Positions 25,046-37,500 of a stretch of 64,000 nucleotides of DNA are shown here, one piece after another. The stretch lies in contig CM046832.1 in assembly GCA_025618425.1 (NCBI GenBank), positions 24,384,559-24,448,558 of the forward strand, read 5' to 3'. Numbering within the stretch: position 1 is the first letter of the stretch; every line of letters begins with the position of its first letter. Origin of the DNA: Heliocidaris tuberculata (Eukaryota; Echinodermata; Echinoidea; Camarodonta; Echinometridae). Both the position numbers and the translations under genes were made by a program. The notes under the pieces are model-generated. The model did not search any database, was not told where the DNA came from, and saw only the letters and a list, made by a program, of their open reading frames with translations.

Positions 25046-27898
25046 CTACTCCTCCCTCTCTCTTTCTCCCTATCGCCTTCTTTCCCACTCTTCATCTCTC
25101 TCTTTCTCTCTCCGTCTCACCCTCTCTCCGTCTCCTTTATCTCTCCCTCTCTCTCCATCTTCCTCCTTTTTTTTTTAAATCTCTTTCTCTCCCCCTCCAT
25201 CTCTCTATCCTGCTCCCGCCCACATTTATCAGTCCATTCAACATGTTCAAAGCACAAAATGGACGACTACTTCGTAGAATCATAGTATCTTTTTCGCTTT
25301 ATTCACATTCCACAGTAACCAACTTTCAACAGTATCACAATATTTGCGAAATATGCTTATAATAAGGTACTAGTCAACATGACCACCACAATTCATGAAT
25401 ACATTTATAGTTTATCAAAACGAATATTTACATCTAAAAAATACAAAACTGCCTGACCATGATATATTCAACAGTCACGTGACATTCCAGGTTGTCGATA
25501 TTTTCAACCCTGGATACATAATGGCATTCATACATGTAAATAAACAAATATCACGACGTGTGAAAACCATTACAGCTCATGAAAAGAACGTATTTATAAT
25601 TATTATAGTCCATATTATTCCGACAGGTCCAAACTGCAGGCCAACTTCGATTTATTCTTTTATTTTCGAAATATGATATTATAATCAAATGCATATACTA
25701 CTCTTTTGGCTAACAACGTTTACTTAGTTTGATGAATGAATTAACGATACAACATTAATACAAGGATACATGAACCCATTACATATTGTCAAGTTGAATA
25801 CACACATACACACACACACCCACACACACATGATTGTGATGTTTATAAATACACAAAAACAGAATCATATAATCTCATTCAAAATCGAATGAAATCATTC
25901 ATATGTTCGTCTATCCATACAATATTTCCACTGATAATTTATCAAACGTATTACATATTTGCGGGTACATTTATTAGTTTTCAAGCTGATATGTCGTTGT
26001 TTAGTGGTATATCGTTTTTGTAAAATTTTGTTCGACACAACAACACTTGGAAAATAACCTTCGTTAATTTTCGTAGGCCCTAATATATTTGTATTTCGAG
26101 TTAATACACACAACTAAATGCTGAGGACCCTGTATTTCGTGAAAATCTCCTCATACTGAGCATCACAACGGTAATGTAATTTTAAGACTTAGACATGGAT
26201 ATTATGAGAGAGTATTTATGAAATATCATGAATATTGAAATTATGAGAAAATTATTTGTCCACGATCATACTTTGAGATATCACGATTAACATGATTAAA
26301 TTCTAATTTCTTTTGAGAGAATGCTACTCCTCATGAATATTCATTACTTCAGAATTATGCAAAATCAAAGGATTAGCATGATCAGGCATATTATTATTTT
26401 GTTAAAAGATGAAACCTCCGTTTCTCTATCGAACTGTCCACTTGTATAAACGTATTTCCATTGCCTTGCCAAAGCGATAAATTACACACCGAACGATCCA
26501 TTAAGAAATCGTCCATATTCCTTTTAACAATATCGTATCATAAACATGCGCATTATTCATATGTTGAAGGAAACAAGCAGCTAAATTGCCTTAGTAAATC
26601 ACTTGTTAAAGCATACAGCTGCATCAAACTTGGGAACTTTAGATAAAAAAAAATAATTCAGCTGGAATCCCACTACCTTCATCAACAATGTTTGGGTGTA
26701 TCCATCTTACTTGATTTAGGGTCGTAGTTTACCCTGTAATGATGTCTAAATTTTAATATATGATGTGCGACGGGCGATAGAAAATAGATATCAAAAACAA
26801 AATTAAGCTACCCTCCTTACAGATTGATTTCAGTACAATCTACGACAAAGGAGATTCAATATTTACCAATATGACATGTTTTGTCAATAAATCATTATAT
26901 CACCATATTCTTGTGATCATTGAATATCAATATTTTATATCCAGATGAAATTCCAATAAAGGTTCTTAGTAATAACCAAAAATATCGTATTTTAAATTAA
27001 GGACGAACCTGCATCCGTTGTTAAAAAAAAAAAGAAAAGAAGAAATTTCGTATAAAATAATAATGAAAGTATAGCTAGACATAATCAATATTACATTCAG
27101 AACGATACCTCTATTTGAAAAAAAAAAGAATGAAGTAATCTTGTTTAATAAGCAATCGTTATATAAACCCCTGAATAATTAAGCATCATTATCTCTAGAC
27201 GTTCGCGTGCATGAACACGGACCAACAATACATTCATTCCATTTTTCTGAGAAGGCGTACAACAGGAAATATATCAACTATGGAGCCTCCAGATCAATGA
27301 ATCCTTAGATACAGAGTCTTAACGTTAATGGAAAGACTTTATACTTCATAACCTCTAAACAATAATACTTTTAGAATGCCCCTAGGACATCAATGTGCTT
27401 TTAATCATCAGGATCATATTCTCAGTTACAGGCATTTATATTACCGTTGTAATAGCAACTCAGTAATATTCAGAGAAACACACTAACCACTGGATCCGCA
27501 TCCTTCCCCAGTCGGTGATGGAAATGTACCTATCATTAAAAGAATAGCTGCATTGTCGTCATTGCATAGTTTACTTCAAAAAGCACGTTATATTCATAAT
27601 ATGTGCGTACAGCAGGAGTGTTTTTCTCGAGTTTTAGTTTTAACCCGTTGACTACAAATTAATACAGTTCTAGGAGGCAATGGGTTAAAGCAAGCACATC
27701 TTCAGATCCATTATCAAAGAAGTATAAACAACAAATTGAGTCCTTGTCTGGTGATTGTAACAGATAATATAGTAGATTGCTGCCGTCGTTAGCTCAAACT
27801 TATATTGGAGAATTATGATCATCTTCCCTCCCCCCTTTCTCCTCCCCCCCCCCAAGTTTTTGGTTTGTTTGCTCAATAAATATGATGAACGCCTTCAC
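25046..27898. other. Intergenic, low-complexity and AT-rich
   Basis: CT-rich simple sequence (25046-25205), then AT-rich DNA with a short CA repeat near 25804-25830. No gene or clear element was recognised. Confidence 0.5.
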
Positions 27899-28228
27899 TG
27901 GATCTATCCCGAGTGGAGAATTTAGGGGGGGGGGGGTAATCCCGGCCTGTGCCCCCACTTTTATAAGAAAAGTATGCATTGTGCTCCCCTTTTAGAACTG
28001 AGAAGCATTTTTTGTTGTTGTTTTGTTTGCTTGTCAGAGAATTATGGAGGAAAACTGGGCCCCATAAAATCTTATACCCTCCCCCCCCCCCCCCCCCCTC
28101 ACTGAGCGACTTTTCGAGGGCTGGCGAGAAGAAAAATACGACTCTCCCTCCAATCAGTTCTCCAAAGTTGACAGCCCTGCATTTGTGTGCCCCCCTTTTA
28201 CAAAATCCTGGATCCGCCCCTGGATCTA
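27899..28228. mobile_element. hAT-like non-autonomous element with 8-bp target duplication
   Basis: Direct repeats TGGATCTA at 27899-27906 and 28221-28228 flank a 314-bp segment. The right end reads CAAAATCCTGGATCCGCCCC; the left end is a degenerate inverse with a GGAGAATTTAGGGG core. An 8-bp duplication is typical of hAT transposition. The element contains poly(G) (27925-27936) and poly(C) (28081-28098) tracts and no transposase. Confidence 0.5.
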
Positions 28229-28484
28229 CCTGTAGATGAGTAGATATAGAAAAAAGAGAAATTTACTACAATTAATACAAATGAAAACCGGCACATATTA
28301 TAAAAGTTAAAGTTCATGGATTTTCCCAAACAATAGGACGTAAATTTAGGTGCTTGGAGTTGCATCATTATTGATGAAGAATATTGAACAAATTTTAAAA
28401 TAAAATACTCTACATGATTTTGGTATTTCGTACAAATTATATGAAATATTTTTGTGAGCTTTATCTGGGTTTCCATCTATTAGA

Positions 28485-29156
28485 GGTGTGGTGATCTAGT
28501 GGATATGTCACCGGACTGCAGATCACAAGGTACGGGGTTCGACTCCCTGCCACGGTACCCATGTCAATAAGCAAGACATAAATCTACATTTGCTACACTC
28601 CACTAAGGTGAAGTAAATGATGGAGAAATTCCTTGAATTCATTGAACAGTATATAATACTGATGAGACTACCCTCGTATCCGGACAACTACCCCCTGGAC
28701 AATTACCCCCCGGACAACCACCCCCCGGAAAACCACCCCCTGGACGACTACCCCCCTAGGACAACTACCCCCCAGGACAACTACCCCCAGGACAACTACC
28801 CCCTAGGACAACTACCCCCCCAGGACAACTACCCCCAGGACAATTACCCCCCGGACAACTACCCCCCGAACAACTACCCCCTGGACAGCTACCCCCGGAA
28901 AAATTGTCCTGGGGGTAATTGTCCTGGGGGGTAGTTGTCCTGGGGGGTAATTGTCCTGGGGGTAGTTGTCCTGGGGGGTAATTGTCCTGGGGGTAGTTGT
29001 CCTGGGGGGTAGATGTCCTGGGGGGTAGATGTCCTAGGGGGGTAGTTGTCCAGGGGGTGGTTTTCCGGGGGGTAGTTGTCCGGGGGGTAGTTGTCTAGGG
29101 GGTAGTTGTCCTAGAATCGAGACTACCCTGGGTAAACAAGACATATTATTATAATT

Positions 29157-29210
<54 letters not shown>

Positions 29211-29251
29211 TATTATTATTATTATTATCATTATTATTATTATTATTTTTA

Positions 29252-29290
<39 letters not shown>

Positions 29291-29340
29291 TTATTATTAT
29301 CATTATTATTATTATTATTATCATTATTATCATTATCATA

Positions 29341-29393
<53 letters not shown>

Positions 29394-29437
29394 TTTTATT
29401 ATTATTATTATCATTATTATTATTATCATCATTTTAC
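28485..29437 (+). mobile_element. tRNA-Cys-like SINE, split by a foldback insertion, with (TTA)n tail
   Basis: The head at 28485-28556 is a 72-nt tRNA-like sequence. It has an A box (TGATCTAGTGG), a Cys-type anticodon arm (GACTGCAGATC) and a B box (GGTTCGACTCC). The acceptor stem is imperfect, so it is not a functional tRNA. The body continues to GAGACTACCCT at 28664-28674. After a 444-bp insertion it resumes at 29119 with GAGACTACCCTGGGTAAACA and ends in a (TTA)n/(ATT)n tail to about 29437. The 3' end resembles that of the SINE at 57337-57575. Confidence 0.72.
28675..29118. mobile_element. Foldback element of inverted GGACAACTACCCCC minisatellites
   Basis: The left arm (about 28681-28895) holds some 15 tandem units of 12-15 bp, consensus GGACAACTACCCCC. 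The right arm (about 28903-29110) holds the same unit inverted (GGGGGTAGTTGTCC). The two arms could form a hairpin of about 210 bp. An 11-bp direct repeat, GAGACTACCCT, flanks it (28664-28674 and 29119-29129) and marks insertion into a pre-existing SINE. Foldback elements with tandem-repeat arms are known in Drosophila (FB) and sea urchin (TU); membership here is not established. Confidence 0.75.
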
Positions 29438-31345
29438 TTCCGAAATTAAAAAAAAAATCATTAAAGTATTTTCCAGCTATATTTTCAAGTATAGTTATGA
29501 GGAAAATGTGCATGCGCAATATCATATCATGGGCAGCTCAACATTAGAGGGCGTCCCGGTGGGAATTCATCATATCTAACATGTTCTTTGAAGCAAATTA
29601 AGAAGAGGATACATCAATGATAATTAATTTGAAGTGATATCTGAAGATTTGTTGTGGTTAATGGAGGGATCCGTGGGGTCCCTGGGGAAGGAAGCGGGTC
29701 GTTAACAATCCAGCCTCAACTTTGACGCACATCCGGGTTTGGGGCTTGTAATCTAAGAAGGACGCCCGAGGTCTAGTCGAAAATCTCAAGCAATAAACAA
29801 AAATGGGATCAATGTAGAGGGTGGGGGCTGATGAAGATGTAAACAATGTGCACGTGTTTGTACTGCCTAAAGTGTATTGGAATGTTTTGACATATTGCCT
29901 TCATTTGATTACATTTCTTTCTTCAATTACTCATATATTCATTTGTATTTTTTTTTGTTTGAGTAGCACTCTTCGTCTTGTAATTATTATGATCTTAATT
30001 TATTTGCCATTATGTCAGGATGTGATGAGTCAATTAAGAGATGCATTACTTAGGGTTTACATGTAGACTGTCATTGTCTCCATCTTTACAAAGCACACAC
30101 AAATTCTGTGAGGTATTGCAGCTTAATGTCTTGATATTGTTATAATTTGAGAACATACAACGAAATACATATTCATGCTTCCCGATCTTCAACCAAAATA
30201 AGTATTCAGTGGAGGGGGAAATTTCATTATCCATCTTCTCAATAAAAATGAAAACGACTTCCTCCATTTCAAGTTGGATTATACCCCTAATTGTCATGAC
30301 TGTCATGTCTCAATCCCAAGTTGACATGGATATGATAATCTGCAGAATTGATAGCTTCCACCGCAGACAAATTTTGTGATCAAATGATAATAGGAATGAA
30401 TTATCATTATGGACATTTTTTTATCCACTTGATATAAGTCTGCAACATGTCTACATAAGTTTACAACGAGCCGACATGGGAATGAAGTCTGACATTAGGA
30501 AGAGGCGGTCAAACATCCATCGCACCCCGTAAATGTCAGTGATCACGTGATAAGGATTATAGCGTTCTAAAGTTATATTTTTTTATTTTTTTTTGGCAGC
30601 TTTATTTTCCTTAGAATAATTTCATCCTGACTTTGAAAATATATGATAAATCTGGAAGATTTCACCCTTTAAAATGAACTTCAATCACATAACATGCTTT
30701 TGAATGCTTGGTATAAAAACACCGCTCTTGAACCTCCCTTCAACCACATCAACACGTAATAGTGAACAAGGGCAGTGGAGTACCTCTACTGTTCTGTTAA
30801 CCACAAAACGAAGTTATAAGTCCAATTAGGTTTAAAATTCACTAATTTCCTGACGTATGCCTACCCTTTTGTTGTATCATCAAATTGTTATGAACTTTAC
30901 AGTCTGCATCCCCTTGCCTTGTTTGTGTACGGCAGCTTCCGTGACAAATATTTCCCCAGATAAATCAGTGCCCGAACACATGTCAACAAAATTCTGTCTC
31001 CACCCATTTTCAAAACATTGATTTGGAACTCTTTGCATTTGATGTGTGCTTTATTCAGATTTATAAGGCAATGTTATGAAAAAGGGGGTTTTGATATCAG
31101 CTCATTTGTCTAAGGCATGATTGGCACAATGATAATATAGATAATGCTACACTGCGCCAAAATCCAATTAATTTAATGATAAATAGTTATAAAAGAAATA
31201 TTTTTCTTTACATGGGGATGCCTTTCCAATGCCTAAAAAGCACTGTTCTAGAAAAAATAATAAGGTACTTATTTTTCTTGGTCATATTGTTGTTCATGAT
31301 TTAGGATCACGGCGCAAGAAGGATTCAGTAATACCTTTGATGAGA
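29438..31345. other. 3' flank of gene B and intergenic sequence
   Basis: No exon was recognised. The 3' UTR of gene B begins at 31345 on the minus strand. An ATTAAA variant polyadenylation signal occurs on that strand at 31177-31172, but its use is not proven. Confidence 0.4.
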
Positions 31346-31496
31346 TCATGATATCCTCATTCCGCATGAACCCGGGACTCCTCGAAGACCTGGTGATCGA
31401 CACTGAGCAACATCAAAGAAACATCGGTTGAAGTACGTTTTGCCATCCGAGCCGCAGACTGGTGAGTGCAGGAATGGACAATTTCGCTTGCAAGGA

Positions 31497-31497
<1 letters not shown>
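31346..31497 (-). CDS. Gene B exon B7: C-terminal Kazal domain and stop
   Basis: The acceptor is TAG at 31500-31498, preceded by 32 consecutive T on the coding strand. The exon encodes CKRNC, seven-residue spacer (PFLHSPV), CGSDGKTYFNRC, CFFDVAQC, GSC and a short tail GMRIS, then TGA at 31348-31346. P1 is Phe, predicting a chymotrypsin-like target. As in gene A, the protein stops within a few residues of Cys6. Confidence 0.88.
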
Positions 31498-31539
<42 letters not shown>

Positions 31540-34500
31540 GGCGGGGATGATAAACAATACTGTGGTTAAAAACAAGTGTCATTCCAAATGCATTTATTCG
31601 TTGATGTGGAACGGACCAATAATTATATTAGAACCTTAGCCAATCATGCAATTTTTAATTTCAGGAATATCAGTGACTTTAAAGAACAAATGATATGAAA
31701 TGAAATGCAGCCTTACAGTGAAAGAATGTGTCGGGGAATCCGCAATAGAAAGAAAGTACTACGTTGATTTTTTTTTTAAAGTAGAAAAAGAGGCTTTATT
31801 ATGGGTTTATGACATAGAGTATGGATGTGTTTTTAACATGATTCAGTGAGCTGAAAGCCCTTTCTGATACAAGCCGACAACAACAACAGAAGATCACATA
31901 TTTTCCCAGCACGTGACCGTTTTTTAATTACTCTCCATTTAGCCGGAAGGAACCGAGTGAGTAATGGGATATCAAATGCTCCATACAGTCCTTACAAATG
32001 TGAAAAGTTCGACCATGGTGCGTCCTGTGAAATTACTGCATTAAATGTCAGAAGCTAATACAGCCTTGCTAATCCTCTGGTGTTCAATTTCCATTGAATC
32101 AGGTGCAACGAAACAGGCTATTGATATAGCTAATTGTGTCCTAGTCAAGCTCGGCTTTTTGTGTCTCATTATAATTTTATCCACAATATAATATAAAGTT
32201 AATCAAATTATGACAAAACAAAGGCAAAATTGTCCTGCTGCATGGGTTTAATATATGCCGTTGATATCTAATATTCCATAAGGACGTAATTCCATAATTC
32301 AAAATTCGTTTCGTAAGACGGTGGTATCAGTTCGTACTTTTCACATTCCATCATGCACTCTTATCCGTTTCACCTCAACATATGGGGCATTAGTGTTTCT
32401 ATAAACGGAAGCTGGGGTAAGTAATCGGGCATTTCCTCATTTTGGTCTCTCTAAGCAAACTGAACGAGCTAAAATGATTAATAAGTGTAACTGATGCTAA
32501 TACGACCAGACATCGGGTTTACTATGACATGCCCTTCTGCGGTACGTCAAAAGATATCAGAATATAACAGCATCACCATCAGCCTTCATTAGTTTAAGTG
32601 CAGTTTGCTTAATTACTACGAAAACAACAATTTGGGTGGGGAGGATATTGAGCTGAAGCGCCTGACTGAAAGAGATTAACATGAAAATCGCATATACACA
32701 GTAAAAATGAGGTGCACTTTGGGTGTAGACATGTCCCCTGCTAACCAGATACTCCACACCCTAGGTATGACGGAAACGCGACAAGATGTGACAAGGTTAC
32801 AATGTTGCTTACAACAACGGGTAGGCCTACATTATCTAGTTTTTTGTTGTTATGTGGATTTAAGACAGAAAATCTACCTGCGAGAAATGAACGAGGATGA
32901 TTCATTTGAAGAAATGGGGTTGGCTATTAAAAGTGTAAGTAAAGAGATAAAAAGCGGCGACTGTACGACCTAAGAAAGGGAGCAGGGCGGGAGTAAGAAT
33001 TGAGAACAGATACAAGATAACTGTAAATGAGGTGGTTGATAAAACAGGCTTGTCAAATATAAATATAAATAATGAGATGTGTTTTCAAGTTATAATTATT
33101 ACAAATATTACCGATGGTCGCTATAGCACAAGGTCCTGGGTGATCTATGGCGAGAGTGCTACTGTCTAAACACGCTTGTCTGTTGAGGTGACACAGAGAT
33201 GGGTAAGTATTTCCGTCGGATCCACACACTTCATGGGCATCAGGCGCGGGACATGCGGATGGACATCCTGGAAATATTGATATAACGGAAAAGGGCAAAT
33301 TAGAAGTCAGACATCATCATCAGTGACATTGAAAATGTACGATAAGATTTCCAATGGAGCCTCTTGATTGGCAAGAATTTGATCCCATCATTGCCTGGCA
33401 TTATTTGGTGTCTTCACGGATTATTAAGTCATCGGGGCTATCTAAGAAACGCCTTCCCTATTACAAAATGTGAAAAATACATCTTTTTTAAAATCCATGT
33501 CTGATATTTTATCAAGTGACAATGCATGTGAAAGCATACTGTATGTGTCATGATCATGAAAAGGTACGTAAATGCGTACATCTGATCTATATATTTCTTA
33601 TGTCACGCCAAATCTCGCACATATCTCCCCAACGATGGGTTGGGATATATAGATAAGTTATAATAGTTTGCTGACTCTGGAGGGTAAGGATTGCTTCCTT
33701 ATAAGGGTCTTTTGCTTAGGAATGTTAATTTAAAATAGTTGGGGAGATGGCAATGTGCACTGACATGGTTGGTTCATGGGGCTTAATTCATTCATGGGGC
33801 TTAATTCATTGCCATGGTTAGAGTTAGTTGGGCTGTCCACATGTCACTGGCATTGCATTTCGTTAGGGGTTTTTCATGAACATGTTTCCTTGCTCGGTCT
33901 TGTTCATCGACACGGTTGGTTTGTTGGTTGGGCTTGTTCACTGAGATGGTTGGTTGGTTAGGCTTATCAGGTGTTAAGTGGTTGAGCTAGTCTAACAATA
34001 TAATGTACTGAAGGGGAAAAATACTCAACATAGCAAATGGTGCCGTCATGTTGGAGGTATAATGAAGCTGGTTATAATAACTTAGTCATGATATAATATA
34101 ATAACTTAGTCATACCTGGTGATGGGGCTATGCATGCTCCGGGATGCTCCACGTACAGTTTCGCCTTGGGTGTGTTGGTGAAACATGCATATCTCTCGAG
34201 TTCGCATTTATTGTAGTAGGTTATGCCATCTGTTCCGCAGCAAGGGTCGTACCCAAACCCATCACATGATATCTCACAATCTAGATTGTGAAGACGTAAG
34301 AGAAAAGGAGGGGAATTTCAAACACGTCATTAAATGTGAAGTACATAAAAGCCAGGACCGTAGATGGCCAAAAACGTATGTCAATTATGCATTGTTTGAA
34401 TGTTTAAGAATTCAGTTACAAAAACTGATAAATCTGAAAAATTCAAATATTCGAAAACAAGAAGATGAGTGTAGGTTAACGGTTTTTCATGATATATGAT

Positions 34501-37500
34501 GTATTAGACATCTATCACAGCTAACTCGCAATAAATCCATTGTTATAAGTTTGGTGTTTGAGATGTTATTTTTTGCTCTCGCTTTCTTATGTAGTCAGAC
34601 AGAAAGTCCTGCTGAACTCAACTTAAAGATACTTCCACTTATTAGGCAACTGCTCAGGGATAATTAGATCATGGGCAGTTATTTCACAGAGGTGGTTGTC
34701 CTAATTGGGGAGCCTCCCAGGGTATTTGTCCTAGGAGGTATTTATATGGGTTAGTTGTGCAGGTGTGATAGCCCAGGGGTCAGTTGTCCTCGAATTCGGT
34801 TGACTATGCGATGACCTTAAATAGTTGTTCCCGTGACTAAAACTATAACATACGTCATTTCGGCCTTAATTTATCCAATAGTTTCGACCACCTGTAGAAG
34901 GATGTGGCTTCCCACCTGTGCAACCATCCGATTAATCAAAACAATAGTGGTTGAATCATCTCAACTTTTGACATTTAACAGTTCTGCCACCCCCCCCCCC
35001 CCCACCCCATCCCTTCTTTTTTTTTTTTCAGTCACGTTTCATAACACTCGAGGATAGTTGATCATCCGATTCAGACTTTCAGTCGCGGTCTGATTGAACA
35101 TTAATGGAAAACCGACTTCGTGGTTTTATGCAGAGCCAACTAAGCAGGCACATCTCTGATATAATGCTATAAGAATGTCAAAAATTTATGCTAGGAAATA
35201 TAAAATTCATTTTTCAACAAGTCCTAAGTTAGGCATGATTTGACTTAGGGATGCTGTTCAGTATTGCGACTACGCTTCAAGGAGTCAGTAAGTTTCACTT
35301 AGAAACTGACAAACAAGCTTTGGGACTTTTCATTGAAAACTATGAAGATAAAAAAAATACGTATTATGCTTTCTTGTTTGTGCTTGTTTGGCTATTATCT
35401 CAGACTTATTGTGGATCGATGATGTCGAAAATTCATCGTTGAACGAATTGTCTCATATTTGCTATTTTAAAATTGAATTATGTTGCCTACTTACCATCTC
35501 CGGCACATTCTCCAATGTGTGCTAGTGAAACGTCAGGTGTTCCTGGCATACAAGCCTCGTAACGTAAGTGGCATAGTGTCTCATATGTCTTCCCGTCCGT
35601 CCCGCACACAGGTTTCCATTTGTTGTCCGGGCAGGCATTCGGGCAGGGACCACCATCTGAATAAGGATCATCAGCTTCAAATTAGAAGCAAAATCGATAG
35701 AGATATACGGGATAAAATAATGGCTTAAGGTCTTCATCGGGATACGATTGGCAATTCCCAACATCTATCATATCTATAGGCGCATAGAATTGAACGGGTG
35801 CATGGTGATTATTGACGTATTTCTGCGATATTATGAGGAGTAAAGTCAAATTTCTTCATGTTCTGCATATCGACACGATTATGGAGATAGTAACAATTAT
35901 ACCCTGCTGAAAAAGCACTTAATTGATTCAAAGATAGTATATGATTTGTATTGTAAATACTCTAAAGGAACGCTAAATCGAGGCTACCGGCCATCGCTGT
36001 CTGCACTGCACAGCACTTTAAAGGAGAACCCCCCCCCCCTCCCCCGATATCATTTTGGTTGTAACATATGCAGCAAAAATAAAAAAAATAATAATACAAA
36101 AAAAATAAAGAAACAGCTAGACGAAAGTTTAAGCAGAATCCGATAATAAATAAGAAAGTTATGATTTATTGAAGTTGTAATCAATCAAATACAAATTGGC
36201 TCCAAAGAAAATATTTAATCACACATGCATCCCACATATAATAATTGCAAATATGTTTTATACACAACCTATATAAAACAAATCTATTCCTTTATTAATA
36301 ACTGAGAAAATTAAAATCTAATAAATTTTCTATACGGAGCAAATGGGAGAGGAGCTTTCTTATTTGTTAACGCATTTTGCTTAATCTTTCACTAATCTGT
36401 TTCTCTCATTTTTCTGCTTTTATTAAAATCATCTGAATACCAGGGTGGACTTTCCCTTTAAGTGAGGTTCGAACAAATACGCTCACACATAGCTGTGTGT
36501 CTGTTTTACATGTGCCCGTCGCATGAAGGAATTTACATCCTGGCCAGGAATGTAAATAGATCTTAACCTCCCATTCCATTATCCCCTTGAAGAGCAAAAA
36601 ACTTTCAGCAATTTAGGATTGTTGGTATCTTGCTATTAATCAACTTGAGTAAAATAAATCTGACGAAACGTTTAGGGTGCCATACAAAAATTATAAGTGG
36701 GCTTTAATAAAGATGATCATTACAACAATTTGTTTATATTTGAAGGTAAGTATTTTGCATGATTTGTGCGTATTACTGGATTTACTGGTGGTCGGAAGAT
36801 GTCACTGACGTTTAAACGGAGATACGAAGCTTGCGATCCAAACTTAGCTTTCTCTGATCCTATCAGACTCTGATGGAAGCGATATACTGTCAAATGGTGA
36901 TCATATAAATATAATGCATCAGTATAGAATAATGTTCAGCAATGGATGAATAATTTGTTCGATTGAACTCTCAGCTGCTCACATTAGCTATTTTGAAGTA
37001 GTTAGTAGCATCACTGTTCAAAAAAGTAAACAAATCATCCTCTTCTATAGGTACTGTCGTAACGATCAGACGATCAAGCATTTGCTGCAAGCTGTTAAAA
37101 TCCCTAATTGCCTTCACTATGAAATCTTGCACGTGGATCATTCATGAATCGGTATGCGGACATCACATAAAATTAAAAGAGGGATGCCAGGATGCCATTG
37201 TACTGCTATCTTTCATCCCTGTCTTCTTGCTTTTCGCACTTTCTGTAATGCCTCACAGCCTGCACTGGTGCCCGTGGAAATAGGATAAGTACGTAACATT
37301 TCCTCATATCATCAACAGGCCTGGGAGAAGTATAAAGGCTGGACCCTGGGCAGAAGCTTCTTCAAATTGAAATCATTAGAGAATGCACTCTTCATCTTGA
37401 TTGGAACAAGGATGACTTGACAGTATCGTCTCGACTTTCGCCCTTGATTTCAAATCAAGTTTCCCGTCATCAATTGCGAATGACCTTTATCATGTTATGT

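Noticed and set aside
28485..28556. Functional tRNA-Cys gene
   Set aside because: Anticodon arm and acceptor stem have mismatches and the unit is joined to a SINE body and tail; treated as a SINE head. The same reasoning applies to 57505-57572.
28681..29110. CRISPR-like or simple minisatellite array
   Set aside because: Units are contiguous 12-15-bp repeats without unique spacers, in two inverted arms, in a eukaryotic context; the foldback element explains it better.
29034..29525. Long open frames encoding Ile/Met/Asn homopolymers (also at 18805-19083, 20402-20782, 24384-24623)
   Set aside because: Artefacts of trinucleotide microsatellites.
30710..30720. TATA-box-like TATAAAAA on the plus strand (also near 37331 and 62828)
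   Set aside because: No coding exon or other promoter element was found downstream on the plus strand at any of these places.
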